From DATDPM01 sp963841995 (lineage in GTDB: Bacteria; Pseudomonadota; Alphaproteobacteria; DATDPM01), in contig CAWJEX010000018.1 in NCBI GenBank assembly GCA_963841995.1, positions 124,001 through 188,000 on the forward strand: a stretch of DNA of 64,000 nt, in the 5' to 3' direction. Positions 36,456 to 46,186 of this stretch are shown piece after piece (the stretch's first letter is position 1; each line of letters starts with the position of its first letter). The translations under genes and the position numbers were made by a program. Under the pieces are notes generated by a model that was not told where the DNA came from, ran no database searches, and worked only from the letters and a program-made list of their open reading frames with translations.

Positions 36456-37127
36456 ATGATTCGCGCAGCCAAGAAAAAGCGCCGCGGGAAAACTCGCGCC
36501 AAGGCGTATAACGACCTCAAGACCGGATCGTCGGCGCCGGTCGAGTTGCCGCATCGCAGCCTGGAAGCCGGAATCGGCGCCGAGGTCCACCGGCTGCGGA
36601 AATCCCTCGACATCACCATCTCCGAACTGGCCGGAGCCTCCGGGGTTTCCGCCGGGATGCTCTCGAAAATCGAGAATGGAACGATTTCGCCTTCACTGGC
36701 GACGCTGAAGGCCTTGGCCACCGCGCTTCACGTGCCGATCAGCCAACTGTTCACCGAAACCGAGGAAGAGCGCGACTGCTCCTTCGTCAAGGCCGGCACC
36801 GGTGTCCGCATCGACCGGCGGGGAACCAAGGCCGGCCACCTTTACGACCTGCTCGGCCATTCCTTGTCGGGAGAGATCGGGGTCGAGCCCTATCTGATCA
36901 CGCTGCGCGAAGATGCCGCGCCCTACACCCATTTCCGCCATGCCGGGGTCGAATTCATTTATATGCTATCGGGCAAGGTCCGCTATCGCCACGCCGACCG
37001 GACTTATATCGTCGAGCCGGGCGATGCGCTGTTCTTCAATTCGGCGGCGCGCCACGGGCCGGAAGAGCTGATCGAAGCGCCGATGCAGTATCTCTCGATC
37101 ATCATCTATCCGCGCCAAAGCAAATAG
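36456..37127 (+). CDS. XRE-cupin transcriptional regulator
   Basis: About 223 residues from ATG 36456 (GGGGGAG eight bases before it; starts at 36441 and 36366 are possible). Helix-turn-helix at about 25-75 (LRKSLDITISELAGASGVSA, then GMLSKIENGTISPSLATLKA) and a C-terminal cupin (about 140-215: YTHFRHAGVEFIYMLSGKVR, then YIVEPGDALFFNSAARHGPE). Regulators of this type (PuuR-like) sense small amines or amino acids through the cupin. It sits between the mgs-gmaS and mgd operons, so methylamine-linked control is likely. Its end is 61 bp from the mgdD stop. Confidence 0.88.
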   Translation: MIRAAKKKRRGKTRAKAYNDLKTGSSAPVELPHRSLEAGIGAEVHRLRKSLDITISELAGASGVSAGMLSKIENGTISPSLATLKALATALHVPISQLFTETEEERDCSFVKAGTGVRIDRRGTKAGHLYDLLGHSLSGEIGVEPYLITLREDAAPYTHFRHAGVEFIYMLSGKVRYRHADRTYIVEPGDALFFNSAARHGPEELIEAPMQYLSIIIYPRQSK

Positions 37128-37187
37128 GCGGGTGGGTCCATGCGGCGCCCCCCAAGTGGTGTCCCGAAGTGGCGCTCCTATGTACCG

Positions 37188-37826
37188 TCAGTTTCGCAAC
37201 AGGACCTCATAGCCGTATTCGGCGGCGGATGCGGTCAGCCAATGCCAGAAACTCTGGCCGAAGCTCCGCAGCACGGCGATCTCGTAACTCGGCCGGTTGT
37301 CGAGCTGCCAGATCTGCAGATCGACGTGTGCGGCGCGCGTCAGCGCGGTATCCCCGGGTTGAAAAGCGCAAAAGTGAAGATCGATCGGCAGGCCCTTGGC
37401 AAGGACGTCCCGCGCCCGGCTGCCGCTGATCGCGATCACGCAGCGCCCGTCACTCTGATCCGAAACTGCCGCCAATCCCGCCAGGGTGCTGGAAAGGGTT
37501 TTTGCGAAATCGCCCTCGCCCCGTACAGCCTCGCCTCGCGTGCCCTCACTTCGCGCTAAGGCCAGCCATTTTTCGGGCCCGGCCCAGACGAAAGCGACAC
37601 CGTTGCGGTCTTGCCGCCGCGGTGTCATCGGCAAGTCGATCCCGAAGGCGGATTTGACGGCCTCCGCGACCGCCCCCGTCTTGCCCTTACTCGCAATGAT
37701 ATTGGCGATCGAAAACCCGGTGCGTTCGACAAGCGAGACACCCGGTTCGCCGGAATCGTTGCCGAAGCGGCCGCAGCGGGCAACCGAATCGAGAGCCGCT
37801 TTATCGATAAGACCCTTGTCAGACAC
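37188..37826 (-). CDS. mgdD: N-methylglutamate dehydrogenase subunit (sarcosine oxidase gamma-like)
   Basis: 212 residues starting with GTG at 37826, which overlaps the mgdC stop by eight bases. It has the sarcosine oxidase gamma pattern: AFVWAGPEKWLALARSEG, AVSDQSDGRCVIAISGSRAR, DVLAKGLPIDLHFCAFQPGD and SYEIAVLRSFGQSFWHWLTA. The gamma subunit stabilises the folate-binding part of the complex. Last gene of mgdABCD. Confidence 0.87.
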   Translation of the reverse strand: MSDKGLIDKAALDSVARCGRFGNDSGEPGVSLVERTGFSIANIIASKGKTGAVAEAVKSAFGIDLPMTPRRQDRNGVAFVWAGPEKWLALARSEGTRGEAVRGEGDFAKTLSSTLAGLAAVSDQSDGRCVIAISGSRARDVLAKGLPIDLHFCAFQPGDTALTRAAHVDLQIWQLDNRPSYEIAVLRSFGQSFWHWLTASAAEYGYEVLLRN

Positions 37827-40803
37827 GAAGCCGCTCTCCTTTGGGATCGTGGAAAACCGGTTCGCATACCTCGACCAAGGTGTCGTGACCGCGAAGTGGA
37901 TCGTAAGCGCGCAGAATTTCGCCGTAGCGTTCCGGTCCGCGCACGAGCAATCCAAGTCCAACCCAATGGCCGTTGACCGGCGAAAAGGCGACGGACGACA
38001 TGAACCCGTGATCGTTCTTGGCGTTCGCTTCGGCGCCTCGTGGAATAAAATGGGCGCCGGAGTAAAGCCCCTCCTTGCGATCCACCGGCTTGAATCCGAC
38101 GAAGCAGGGACGGTTCGGATCGACGAGGCCCCGCCGCCCGGCCATCGCACGGCCGATATAGTCCTTCTTCGCCGACATCATCTTGCCGAGGCCCAGATCG
38201 CGCGCCGTGGTTTGGCCGTTCAATTCGTTGCCGGCGACATGGCCCTTTTCGATGCGCATGACGCCGAGCGCTTCGGTGCCATAGGCGGTGACGCCGAATT
38301 CCGCCCCAACCTCCATAATCCGGCGAATGCCGGCATCGCCAAATCTTGCCGGAATCGAGATCTCGTAAGCGAGCTCGCCGGAGAACGACACGCGGAACAG
38401 CCGCGCCTTGATCCCGCCGAAGGCGGTGATGTCGCCGGCGGCGAGATAGGGGAATTTTTCGTTGGAGATATCATGGCCGGGATCGACGATGCGCTGGAGC
38501 AGCGCCCGCGACTTGGGCCCGGCCAGCGAATATTGCGCCCATTGATCGGTGGCGGAGACGAATTGAACATCGAGTTCCGGCCAGAGGACCTGGTGGCAGA
38601 ATTCCATGTGCTGCAATACGGGGCCGGCATTTCCGGTGGTGGTGGTGACGAAAAAATGATAGTCGCCGAGCCTTGCCGCGGTTCCGTCGTCGAAGACGAT
38701 CCCGTCTTCGCGCAGCATCAACCCGTAACGCGTCTTGCCGATTCCAAGAGTCGAAAACGTATTCACATAGAGCCGGTCGAGGAATGTTGCGGCATCGGCT
38801 CCTTGGACATCGATCTTCCCCAGCGTCGAGACATCGCAAACGCCGACATATTTTCGAGTCTGAATCACCTCGCGGCTGACGGTTTGGAGCCAATCGGTCT
38901 CGCCGGGGCGCGGGAAATATTGGGCGCGGCGCCATAGCCCCGCATCGACGAAGACGGCCCCTTGTTCGGTCGCCCAGTCATGGGAGGGCGTCAGGCGGAT
39001 CGGCTTAAAATCCTGTCTACGATGCGGTCCCGCCAGCGCCCCGATCGCGACCGGCACATAAGGCGGCCGGAATCGCGTCGAACCCGTCGCCGGAATCGAT
39101 CGCCCGGTCAAAGCCGCCATCGCCGCCAGCGCATTGACATTCGAGGTCTTGCCCTGGTCGGTCGCCATGCCGAGGGTCGTATAGCGCTTCAAATGTTCGA
39201 CCGAGCGGAAACCTTCCCGCTCGGCCAGCGCCAGGTCTTTGTCGGTCACGTCGTTCTGAAAGTCGATGAAGGCTTTTCCAACGGAGCCTTTCACCCGCCA
39301 AAGCGGCGTCACCTGCGCACCTTCGGGTGCTACCTCCGGCACCGCAAGCGGCTCACCTTTGAATCCGCAGGCATCGGCGGCGCGAAGCCCGGCTTCGGCG
39401 CCGCGCGGCAAGGTCTCGCTGAGGGAAAACTGACCGGCCGCCGCCCCCGCAACTCTCATCCCCGGCGGAAGCTTTCCGGGAACGAAGGCGGAGAGCGCTT
39501 CGTTCCACACCGGGCCGTCTCCGAGATGGCCCCCAAGATGGGAAGTCAAATGCAATGTCGGGTTCCAGCCGCCGGACATGGCGATCAGATCGCAATCGAG
39601 AGTCGTCGTCTTGCCATCGGCATCCCTGACGTCAACCGCCGTCACCCGGTTCCCGCCGTGAACACCGGTAATGGCACCGGCGATTAGCCGGGTATCGGCG
39701 CGGCGCGCCGCTTCCGCCAATTCTTTTGCGGCGGGTCGAGGATCGGCGAGCGCCGCGATCTCGATACCCGCCGCATTTAAGCTCTCGAGGGTTTGCAACG
39801 CATCGTCGTTATTGGCGAAGACGACGGCACGGCTTCCCGGCTTCACCGCGAAGCGATTGATGTAGGTGCGGACGCTGCCCGCCAGCATCACACCGGGACG
39901 GTCGTTGTCGCCGAAGACCAGCGGCCGTTCGATGGCGCCCGCTGCCAGTACCGCCTGCTTGGCGATGATTCGCCACAGTCTTTGCCGCGGCTCATGGGGC
40001 GGCGGGGAGGCCACATGGTCGTTCACCCGCTCGAATGCCGCATAAATGCCGCCGTCATAAACCCCGAACACCGTGGTGCGCCGCAGGATTTTCACTTCGG
40101 CGCTCGCGGCGAGTTCGGCTTCGACGGATTGCGCCCATTCCGCCGCCTTCCGATCGCCGATCGTCCGGTCCTCGGAAAGGCAGCGCCCTCCCAATTGGAA
40201 ATCCTCGTCGCAGAGAATCACCCGTGCGCCCGAACGCGCGGCGGCGAGTGCCGCCATCAACCCCGCCGGGCCGGCGCCGATGACCAGCACATCGCAATGC
40301 CCCGTCGCCTTCTCGTAAATATCCGGATCGGCGGCCTCCGCGGCCCGGCCGAGTCCAGCGGCTCTTCGGATCGCCGGCTCATAAACCTTTTCCCAGAACG
40401 AAGCCGGCCACATGAAGGTCTTGTAGTAGAAGCCGGCGGCAAAAATCGGCGACAGCAGCGAATTGAACGCCATGACGTCGAATTTCAGGGATGGCCAGCG
40501 ATTTTGGCTACGCGCGGTGAGGCGATCGAAAAGCTCGATGGTGGTGGCGCGGGTATTGGGTTCCTGTCTTGCCCCGGTGCGCAGCTCGACCAGCGCATTG
40601 GGCTCCTCGGACCCGGCGGACAGAATCCCGCGCGGCCGGTGATATTTGAAGGAGCGGCCGACCAGCCGAACGCCATTCGCCAACAATGCGGAAGCCAAAG
40701 TGTCGCCGCCGAATCCGGAATAGCGTTTGTTGTCGAAGGTGAAATTCAGCGGGCGTTGCCGGTCGATCGAGCCGCCGAAATTCAGGCGAAAGGATTGGGT
40801 CAT
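37819..40803 (-). CDS. mgdC: N-methylglutamate dehydrogenase large subunit (sarcosine oxidase alpha-like)
   Basis: 994 residues, the usual size. An N-terminal 2Fe-2S-like/ubiquitin-type region is followed by an NAD(P)-binding Rossmann fold (DVLVIGAGPAGLMAALAAAR at about 171-190) and, from about residue 610, a GcvT/aminomethyltransferase domain (GVCDVSTLGKIDVQGADAAT, SFSGELAYEISIPARFGDAG) that binds tetrahydrofolate. It oxidises N-methylglutamate and passes the one-carbon unit to folate. ATG at 40803 overlaps the mgdB stop by four bases; a longer frame reaching 41142 is not used. Confidence 0.9.
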   Translation of the reverse strand: MTQSFRLNFGGSIDRQRPLNFTFDNKRYSGFGGDTLASALLANGVRLVGRSFKYHRPRGILSAGSEEPNALVELRTGARQEPNTRATTIELFDRLTARSQNRWPSLKFDVMAFNSLLSPIFAAGFYYKTFMWPASFWEKVYEPAIRRAAGLGRAAEAADPDIYEKATGHCDVLVIGAGPAGLMAALAAARSGARVILCDEDFQLGGRCLSEDRTIGDRKAAEWAQSVEAELAASAEVKILRRTTVFGVYDGGIYAAFERVNDHVASPPPHEPRQRLWRIIAKQAVLAAGAIERPLVFGDNDRPGVMLAGSVRTYINRFAVKPGSRAVVFANNDDALQTLESLNAAGIEIAALADPRPAAKELAEAARRADTRLIAGAITGVHGGNRVTAVDVRDADGKTTTLDCDLIAMSGGWNPTLHLTSHLGGHLGDGPVWNEALSAFVPGKLPPGMRVAGAAAGQFSLSETLPRGAEAGLRAADACGFKGEPLAVPEVAPEGAQVTPLWRVKGSVGKAFIDFQNDVTDKDLALAEREGFRSVEHLKRYTTLGMATDQGKTSNVNALAAMAALTGRSIPATGSTRFRPPYVPVAIGALAGPHRRQDFKPIRLTPSHDWATEQGAVFVDAGLWRRAQYFPRPGETDWLQTVSREVIQTRKYVGVCDVSTLGKIDVQGADAATFLDRLYVNTFSTLGIGKTRYGLMLREDGIVFDDGTAARLGDYHFFVTTTTGNAGPVLQHMEFCHQVLWPELDVQFVSATDQWAQYSLAGPKSRALLQRIVDPGHDISNEKFPYLAAGDITAFGGIKARLFRVSFSGELAYEISIPARFGDAGIRRIMEVGAEFGVTAYGTEALGVMRIEKGHVAGNELNGQTTARDLGLGKMMSAKKDYIGRAMAGRRGLVDPNRPCFVGFKPVDRKEGLYSGAHFIPRGAEANAKNDHGFMSSVAFSPVNGHWVGLGLLVRGPERYGEILRAYDPLRGHDTLVEVCEPVFHDPKGERLRV

Positions 40804-41105
40804 CGCGCCTTCCCCGTTTCGATTTTCGGGCGCGCGGATTTTGCCAATTCGACGCCGAGAACGTCGTGGTTGCGGGTATCGCGGGTGACGATCAGCCAAG
40901 CCCGGCAACCGCCGGCGTGATACCACAGTTCGCGATGGGGACCGGCCGGATTGTCCCGCAAGTAGACGTAATCCATCCATGCCGGCATGGACGGCGCGTC
41001 CGCAGTCTCCGGAATTTGTCCATCGGGGCGGGTCACGGTCGCATCGCCGTGATAGACGAATTCGTCGTTGCCGCGCTCGCCGCAATAGGGACATTTGATT
41101 CGCAT
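40800..41105 (-). CDS. mgdB: N-methylglutamate dehydrogenase small subunit (sarcosine oxidase delta-like)
   Basis: 101 residues, the usual delta size. It opens MRIKCPYCGERGNDEFVYHG with a zinc-binding Cys pair (C5, C8), and carries WMDYVYLRDNPAGPHRELWY, HAGGCRAWLIVTRDT, matching the SoxD zinc ribbon (Cys and His in HAGGC). It is between mgdA (8 bp upstream) and mgdC (overlapping), so it is co-translated with both. Confidence 0.9.
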   Translation of the reverse strand: MRIKCPYCGERGNDEFVYHGDATVTRPDGQIPETADAPSMPAWMDYVYLRDNPAGPHRELWYHAGGCRAWLIVTRDTRNHDVLGVELAKSARPKIETGKAR

Positions 41106-41113
41106 CGCCGCGC

Positions 41114-42364
41114 TCAGTGCAAATTCGGACGCGGACCGACACCTTTTTCGTCGATCACATATCCGGTAGAAAAGCGATCGAGACGATAGGCGGCGCTCAA
41201 GTCATGGGCTTGGTCGCGGGCGATGGTGTGGGCAAAGCACCAGCCCGAGGCGGGCGTTGCCTTGAATCCGCCATAGCACCAGCCGGCATTGAGATAGAGA
41301 TTTTCGATGGCCGTCTTGTCGATGATCGGCGAGCCGTCCATCGTCATGTCCATGAGGCCGCCCCAGGAACGAAGCAGCCGGAGCCGGCCGATCACCGGCA
41401 TCAGCGCCATGCCACCTTCGCAGACATCCTCGACCGCCGGTAAATTGCCGCGCTGTGCGTAAGAATTGTAGCCGTCGAGATCGCCGCCGAAGACCAGCCC
41501 GCCCTTGTCCGATTGGCTTATGTAAAAATGTCCGGCGCCGAAGGTGACGACACTGTCCACCAGCGGCTTGACGCTTTCCGAAATGAACGCCTGAAGGGCG
41601 TGGGTTTCGATCGGCAGGCGAAGCCCGGCCATGGCCGCCACCCGCGAAGAATTGCCGGCGCAGGCAAGTCCCACTTTTTTCGCTTTGATGAAGCCCTTTG
41701 CGGTATCGACGCCGACGACGTTTCCGCTTTCGATTCGAATTCCCGTGACTTCGCAGTTCTGGACGATATCGACGCCGCGCAAATCCGCGGCGCGGGCATA
41801 GCCCCAGGCGACCGCATCATGCCGCACCGTGCCGCCGCGCGGCTGCAGCAGCCCGCCCTTGATCGGGAACCGCGCGTTGTTGAAATCGAGGAACGGCATG
41901 AGGGTGCGCACCCCTTCGGTATCGAGGAATTCGGCATCGACGCCGTGCAATCGCATCGCATTGCCGCGCCGGACATAGGCGTCGCGCTGCGCATCGGAAT
42001 GAAAAAGATTGAGAATCCCACGCTGGCTGACCATCGCGTTGTAATTGATGTCCTGCTCCAGCCCCTCCCACAGCTTCATCGAGAATTCGTAGAACGGGAG
42101 GTTGCCGGGCAGCAGATAATTGGAGCGGATGATCGTGGTGTTGCGCCCGACATTGCCGCCGCCGAGCCAGCCTTTCTCGATCACCGCGATATTGCGGATG
42201 CCATGTTCCTTGGCGAGGTAATAGGCGGTCGCCAGCCCATGCCCGCCGCCGCCGACGATGACCACGTCGTATTCCGGTTTCGGCTCGGCGTCCCGCCATT
42301 GCGGTTTCCAGCCGGTTTGGCCGGCCAGGCCTTGGGCGAGGACCGAAAGAATTGAATATTTCAT
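41114..42364 (-). CDS. mgdA: N-methylglutamate dehydrogenase subunit (sarcosine oxidase beta-like)
   Basis: 416 residues. The FAD-binding Rossmann motif is DVVIVGGGGHGLATAYYLAK (about 33-52), and GWLGGGNVGRNTTIIRSNYL is the covalent/noncovalent flavin segment of the sarcosine oxidase beta family (His near the flavin replaced in this subgroup). It does the amine oxidation. ATG at 42364 is chosen (TTG at 42373 is the only longer option). First gene of mgdABCD; it is divergent from the LysR gene at 42473, 108 bp away. Confidence 0.9.
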   Translation of the reverse strand: MKYSILSVLAQGLAGQTGWKPQWRDAEPKPEYDVVIVGGGGHGLATAYYLAKEHGIRNIAVIEKGWLGGGNVGRNTTIIRSNYLLPGNLPFYEFSMKLWEGLEQDINYNAMVSQRGILNLFHSDAQRDAYVRRGNAMRLHGVDAEFLDTEGVRTLMPFLDFNNARFPIKGGLLQPRGGTVRHDAVAWGYARAADLRGVDIVQNCEVTGIRIESGNVVGVDTAKGFIKAKKVGLACAGNSSRVAAMAGLRLPIETHALQAFISESVKPLVDSVVTFGAGHFYISQSDKGGLVFGGDLDGYNSYAQRGNLPAVEDVCEGGMALMPVIGRLRLLRSWGGLMDMTMDGSPIIDKTAIENLYLNAGWCYGGFKATPASGWCFAHTIARDQAHDLSAAYRLDRFSTGYVIDEKGVGPRPNLH

Positions 42365-42472
42365 GAAATTCAATTGGTTGGAAGCAAGCCGCGGGCGAAA
42401 AAACGGGCCCCCTATCTGGGGAACACGCCTTTATACATTGCCGCCATTCGAGGCTTAATATAATTTTTACTT

Positions 42473-43486
42473 ATGATTCAGAAACGTCGCGAATCCGGGA
42501 TCGACGTACCGGCCGGGGGCCCGGCCGGGGAAAGGCTTCCCTTCGATCTTCGGTCACTCGAAGTTTTTCTCGCGGTTTGCGAAACGGGGGCGATGGCCGC
42601 AGCAAGCCGTCATATGAAAATAACTCAGCCCGCGGTCTCGCAAATCATCGCCGATCTCGAAAAGCGAAGCGGCATCATGCTGTTCGACCGGTCGGTTCGT
42701 CCCCTTGGGTTAACGCCGGCGGGCGGATTGCTTCGCCAGCGGGCGAGCGCGTTGTTGGCCGATGCGTCGCAGATAGCACCGATGCTCCGCGAGACGAGGA
42801 AAGGCAAGCTGCCGCTGATCCGCCTGGGCCTTGTGGATTCGCTATCGCGTACCCTGTCGACGGATTTGGCGGAATTTCTCGCCGGCCGCGCCGACCAGGT
42901 TTCGATACTCCTTGGGCTTACGGCCCTTCACGCAAGCGCGCTGATGACCCGGGGCCTCGATCTTTTTCTCGGCGTCGACGAGCTGGTGGATGTGGACGGG
43001 CTCGAGCGTTGGCCGGTCTTGCAGGAACCTTACGTCGTGTTGTGGCCGGAAAAACTCGCCGATGAATTCAAGCGCCCGGATCTGGCCCGTCTCGCATCGC
43101 AATCGCCGCTGATTCAATTCAGCGCCCGGTCGAAAACCGGCGCCGAGATCGATCGTCACTTAAGGCGTCTTCGCCTCGATATTCCGCGGAAATTAGAATT
43201 CGATGTCCCTTATGGGGTGACCGCGGCGGTGGCCGCGGGCCTGGGCTGGGCAATCACAACGCCGCTCTGCATTATGGAGTCGGGCCTGCCTTTGGACGGC
43301 CTCAAAGTCGCCGCCTTGCCCGGCCCGAGCTTGAACCGCCATTTGACGCTGGTTTGCCGCGGACGGGAATTGGGCGCGCTGCCAAAGCAGATCGCCGATC
43401 TCGCCGGCACCGTGCTGAAGAAAAAATGCCGGCCGTTTCTCGATCAATATTCTCCGTGGATCGCCAGCGATATGAAGTTGAAGTAA
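42473..43486 (+). CDS. LysR-family regulator, divergent from mgdABCD
   Basis: 337 residues. Helix-turn-helix near the start (LPFDLRSLEVFLAVCETGAM, MAAASRHMKITQPAVSQIIADLEKR-like), with a substrate-binding domain afterwards and an extended N-terminus of about 25 residues. TATAAT at 42459-42464 lies only nine bases before the ATG and no ribosome site is visible, so the mRNA may be leaderless. Position opposite mgdABCD suggests control of methylamine use. The alcohol dehydrogenase gene begins 11 bp after it. Confidence 0.88.
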   Translation: MIQKRRESGIDVPAGGPAGERLPFDLRSLEVFLAVCETGAMAAASRHMKITQPAVSQIIADLEKRSGIMLFDRSVRPLGLTPAGGLLRQRASALLADASQIAPMLRETRKGKLPLIRLGLVDSLSRTLSTDLAEFLAGRADQVSILLGLTALHASALMTRGLDLFLGVDELVDVDGLERWPVLQEPYVVLWPEKLADEFKRPDLARLASQSPLIQFSARSKTGAEIDRHLRRLRLDIPRKLEFDVPYGVTAAVAAGLGWAITTPLCIMESGLPLDGLKVAALPGPSLNRHLTLVCRGRELGALPKQIADLAGTVLKKKCRPFLDQYSPWIASDMKLK

Positions 43487-43497
43487 GGATACAGCCG

Positions 43498-44493
43498 ATG
43501 CATGCAATGATGTTCAATGGCAAGGGCAAACCCCTCGCTTGGACTGAGGCGCCCCGGCCGATCCCCGGCGAGTACGAGGTTTTGATCCAGGTCCATGCCT
43601 GTGCGGTCTGCCGCACCGATCTTCACGTCATCGACGGCGAGTTGGCCGATCCAAAACTGCCCCTGATCATCGGCCACGAGATCGTCGGCGTGGTGATCGA
43701 GAAGGGCGTGAAGGTTGATCGGTTTGCGCTCGGCGACCGGGTCGGAGTCCCCTGGCTCGCTTGGACCTGCGGGGTTTGCCTCTATTGCCGCACCGGCCGC
43801 GAGAACTTGTGCGACCGCGCCCGCTTCACTGGCTACCAGATCGATGGGGGCTATTCCGAGCTCACGGTCGCGGATCAACGTTTCTGCTTTGCGCCGCCGC
43901 CTCGCTATTCCGATGTCGAAGCGGCGCCGCTGATGTGCGCCGGCCTGATCGGCTACCGCGCACTCCGCATGGCCGGTGACGCAAAGAGGCTCGGCATCTA
44001 TGGCTTTGGCGCCGCCGCGCATGTCATCGCCCAGGTAGCGAAACATCAAGGCCGCGAGATTTATGCCTTCACGCGGCAGGGCGACATTTCAACCCAAAAT
44101 TTTGCCCGGGAACTCGGCGCGCTGTGGTCTGGCGATTCCGAAACGCTGTCGCCCGATCCCCTCGACGCCGCATTGATTTTCGCACCCGTAGGCGCGCTGG
44201 TGCCAGCGGCGCTGCGGGCGACCGCGAAGGGTGGCACGGTAGTCTGCGCCGGAATCCATATGAGCGACATTCCGAGCTTTCCCTATGAAATACTCTGGGA
44301 AGAGCGGGTGATCCGCTCGGTTGCGAATTTGACGCGGCGCGACGCGGAGGAATTCCTGCAGCTGGCGTCGAAGATTCCGATCAAAACACAGACGACCCCC
44401 TACCCGCTCGCGCGGGCCAACGAAGCCCTCGACGATCTGCGGCATGGCCGATTCGAAGGCGCCGCTGTCCTTGTCCCTGGCGCCGGGAAATAG
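43498..44493 (+). CDS. Zinc-dependent alcohol dehydrogenase
   Basis: 331 residues of medium-chain dehydrogenase. Catalytic zinc ligands Cys38 (ACAVCRTDLH), His60-Glu61 (IIGHEIVG); structural zinc Cys91, Cys94, Cys97 and Cys105 (CGVCLYCRTGRENLC). A Rossmann fold follows (GIYGFGAAAHVIAQVA). It oxidises alcohols or reduces aldehydes with NAD(P). It follows the LysR gene by 11 bp, so may be co-regulated with methylamine use (aldehyde handling), but this is not shown. Confidence 0.9.
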   Translation: MHAMMFNGKGKPLAWTEAPRPIPGEYEVLIQVHACAVCRTDLHVIDGELADPKLPLIIGHEIVGVVIEKGVKVDRFALGDRVGVPWLAWTCGVCLYCRTGRENLCDRARFTGYQIDGGYSELTVADQRFCFAPPPRYSDVEAAPLMCAGLIGYRALRMAGDAKRLGIYGFGAAAHVIAQVAKHQGREIYAFTRQGDISTQNFARELGALWSGDSETLSPDPLDAALIFAPVGALVPAALRATAKGGTVVCAGIHMSDIPSFPYEILWEERVIRSVANLTRRDAEEFLQLASKIPIKTQTTPYPLARANEALDDLRHGRFEGAAVLVPGAGK

Positions 44494-44526
44494 AAAATCG
44501 TTCATCGGTGTCCGGATGATTGGAAA

Positions 44527-45141
44527 TTAGGCGCGAAGCTGCTTGCCGCTCACCTTGGCCGCGATCGTGCTCACATGCCGCCGTTGGAAGCGGGCGAGGT
44601 CCAATTCGTTTTCGGAAGGCTGGCGGCTTCCATCTGAGCCCGCCAGCGTACCAGCACCGTAAGGCGAGCCGCCGGTGATCTCTTTCATGTTGAGAAGTCC
44701 CTGCGCCGAATACGGCACGCCAACGATGATCATGCCGAGATGGGCCAGCGTCGGCCAAAAGGTGAGGATCGTCGTTTCCTGGCCGCCGTGCTGGGTGGCG
44801 GTCGAGGTGAAAACGTTTGCGACTTTCCCGATTAGCGAGCCCTTGGCCCAGAGCCCGCCGGCCTGATCGAGAAAATTGCGCATCTGCGCGACCATGTTCC
44901 CGAATCGCGTCGGCGTGCCGAAGATGACGGCATCGTATTCCGGAAGTTCGCCCACCGCCGCAATCGGCGCCTTCTGATCCAGCTTGAAACCGGAACTCCG
45001 CGCGACCAATTCGGGAACGAGCTCCGGCACCCGCTTGATCGCGACCTCGGCGCCGGCGCTGCGCGCACCCTCCGCGACGGCTTCCGCCATCCGCTCGATA
45101 TGGCCATAAGTCGAATAATAAGGAACGAGAACCTTGGTCAT
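44527..45141 (-). CDS. wrbA: NAD(P)H:quinone oxidoreductase, WrbA type
   Basis: 204 residues of flavodoxin-like fold. MTKVLVPYYSTYGHIERMAE is the FMN phosphate loop, GTPTRFGNMVAQMRNFLDQA and STATQHGGQETTILT are standard WrbA segments, and SPYGAGTLAG is near the end. WrbA reduces quinones to hydroquinones in two-electron steps, limiting oxidative stress. ATG at 45141. It is convergent with the alcohol dehydrogenase, 33 bp apart. Confidence 0.95.
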   Translation of the reverse strand: MTKVLVPYYSTYGHIERMAEAVAEGARSAGAEVAIKRVPELVPELVARSSGFKLDQKAPIAAVGELPEYDAVIFGTPTRFGNMVAQMRNFLDQAGGLWAKGSLIGKVANVFTSTATQHGGQETTILTFWPTLAHLGMIIVGVPYSAQGLLNMKEITGGSPYGAGTLAGSDGSRQPSENELDLARFQRRHVSTIAAKVSGKQLRA

Positions 45142-45304
45142 GATTTCAATCCCCAACCCGTTTCCCTGCCGACCCCGTAGCGCTGCTACACGGCATTTGG
45201 ATGGAAATAATGAATTGGGGCGTGATTTCAAGCCGAGACGAGAGGCTTGGGTCAAAAGACCCCGGTCCGGCCGATGACCGTTACAAGCCGATGCCCGTTA
45301 TGGG

Positions 45305-46186
45305 TCAGATCCGGGGACCGGACGCTTGGCCGAACCGGCGAATGAATTCCCGGTATTCGAGCAGGGATTTCATAGGCTCATGCTTCGGCTGGTCCGCATG
45401 GCATCTCAGGCAAAGCACTTTGACATTTTTGGGGTCGGGCTTGCGCTTCGCCTCGTCATTGTAAGTGACATGCAGAAACTTACGGACCGACGACGCCACC
45501 AGGACGATCTTGCAATGGTCGCATTGGTATCCTCGCTCCCGCTTCATGCGCGCGCTGAATTCCGAAAAATCGTGCACATAGCCTTCGTTTGGGGTTGGGT
45601 CGGATTCTTGAACGGAATCGTCCACCACCAGGCATTTTGGATAACGGGTAAAAAATTTCCCGATCGAAAAGGAATTGACGATCTTTCGGCGCTTGCCGTC
45701 CGGTAAGTCGAAGGAAAAGCCGTCGAAGGCCAGGGCGTTCAAACATTGCTCGCAGGTGATGAGGCGCAGCGCGTCCCGTTTCGTTCCGCCGAATTTGTGA
45801 ACCTTGTTAATCGCAAAATTGCCGTCCTCTTTGATCGCGACGACATACCGCGCCCACCGGTTCCTTTGCACGGCTTCCTGAAATTCCGTGCAGTTCGCAA
45901 AATGGAATCGGGGCATTTGCCAGATGACGTCGTCGACATCGGAGGCCAACGACACGTCCCGGCTGTAAACCAGAACCCGGCTATCTTTATAGCCGAGGGT
46001 GCCATCGTCGAGAATCCGGATGTCGTCGAGCGTGACGTCGATGCCGCTGCTGATCAGCTGATCGAGCTCGATCGGCGTCAGTTTCTGAGCCGATCCGACG
46101 GGGGCAAAAGAGCCGAGCTTGTCGGCCCCCATCTGCCGGCGCAGAAGATTGAGGTACTCGTACCGGGAAAATTCGATGAGCTTCAT
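45305..46186 (-). CDS. HNH endonuclease of the Zorya-like operon
   Basis: 293 residues. The C-terminal HNH nuclease has CDHC and CLRC zinc pairs, with the FLHVTYNDEAKRKPDPKNVK segment (H and N positions) between them. The first 150 residues (start MKLIEFSRYEYLNLL) are of unknown fold and may recognise DNA or the motor. Zorya type II has an HNH protein, ZorE, after ZorA and ZorB, so this is the likely effector that cleaves phage DNA. ATG at 46186 overlaps the zorB stop by four bases. Confidence 0.8.
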   Translation of the reverse strand: MKLIEFSRYEYLNLLRRQMGADKLGSFAPVGSAQKLTPIELDQLISSGIDVTLDDIRILDDGTLGYKDSRVLVYSRDVSLASDVDDVIWQMPRFHFANCTEFQEAVQRNRWARYVVAIKEDGNFAINKVHKFGGTKRDALRLITCEQCLNALAFDGFSFDLPDGKRRKIVNSFSIGKFFTRYPKCLVVDDSVQESDPTPNEGYVHDFSEFSARMKRERGYQCDHCKIVLVASSVRKFLHVTYNDEAKRKPDPKNVKVLCLRCHADQPKHEPMKSLLEYREFIRRFGQASGPRI

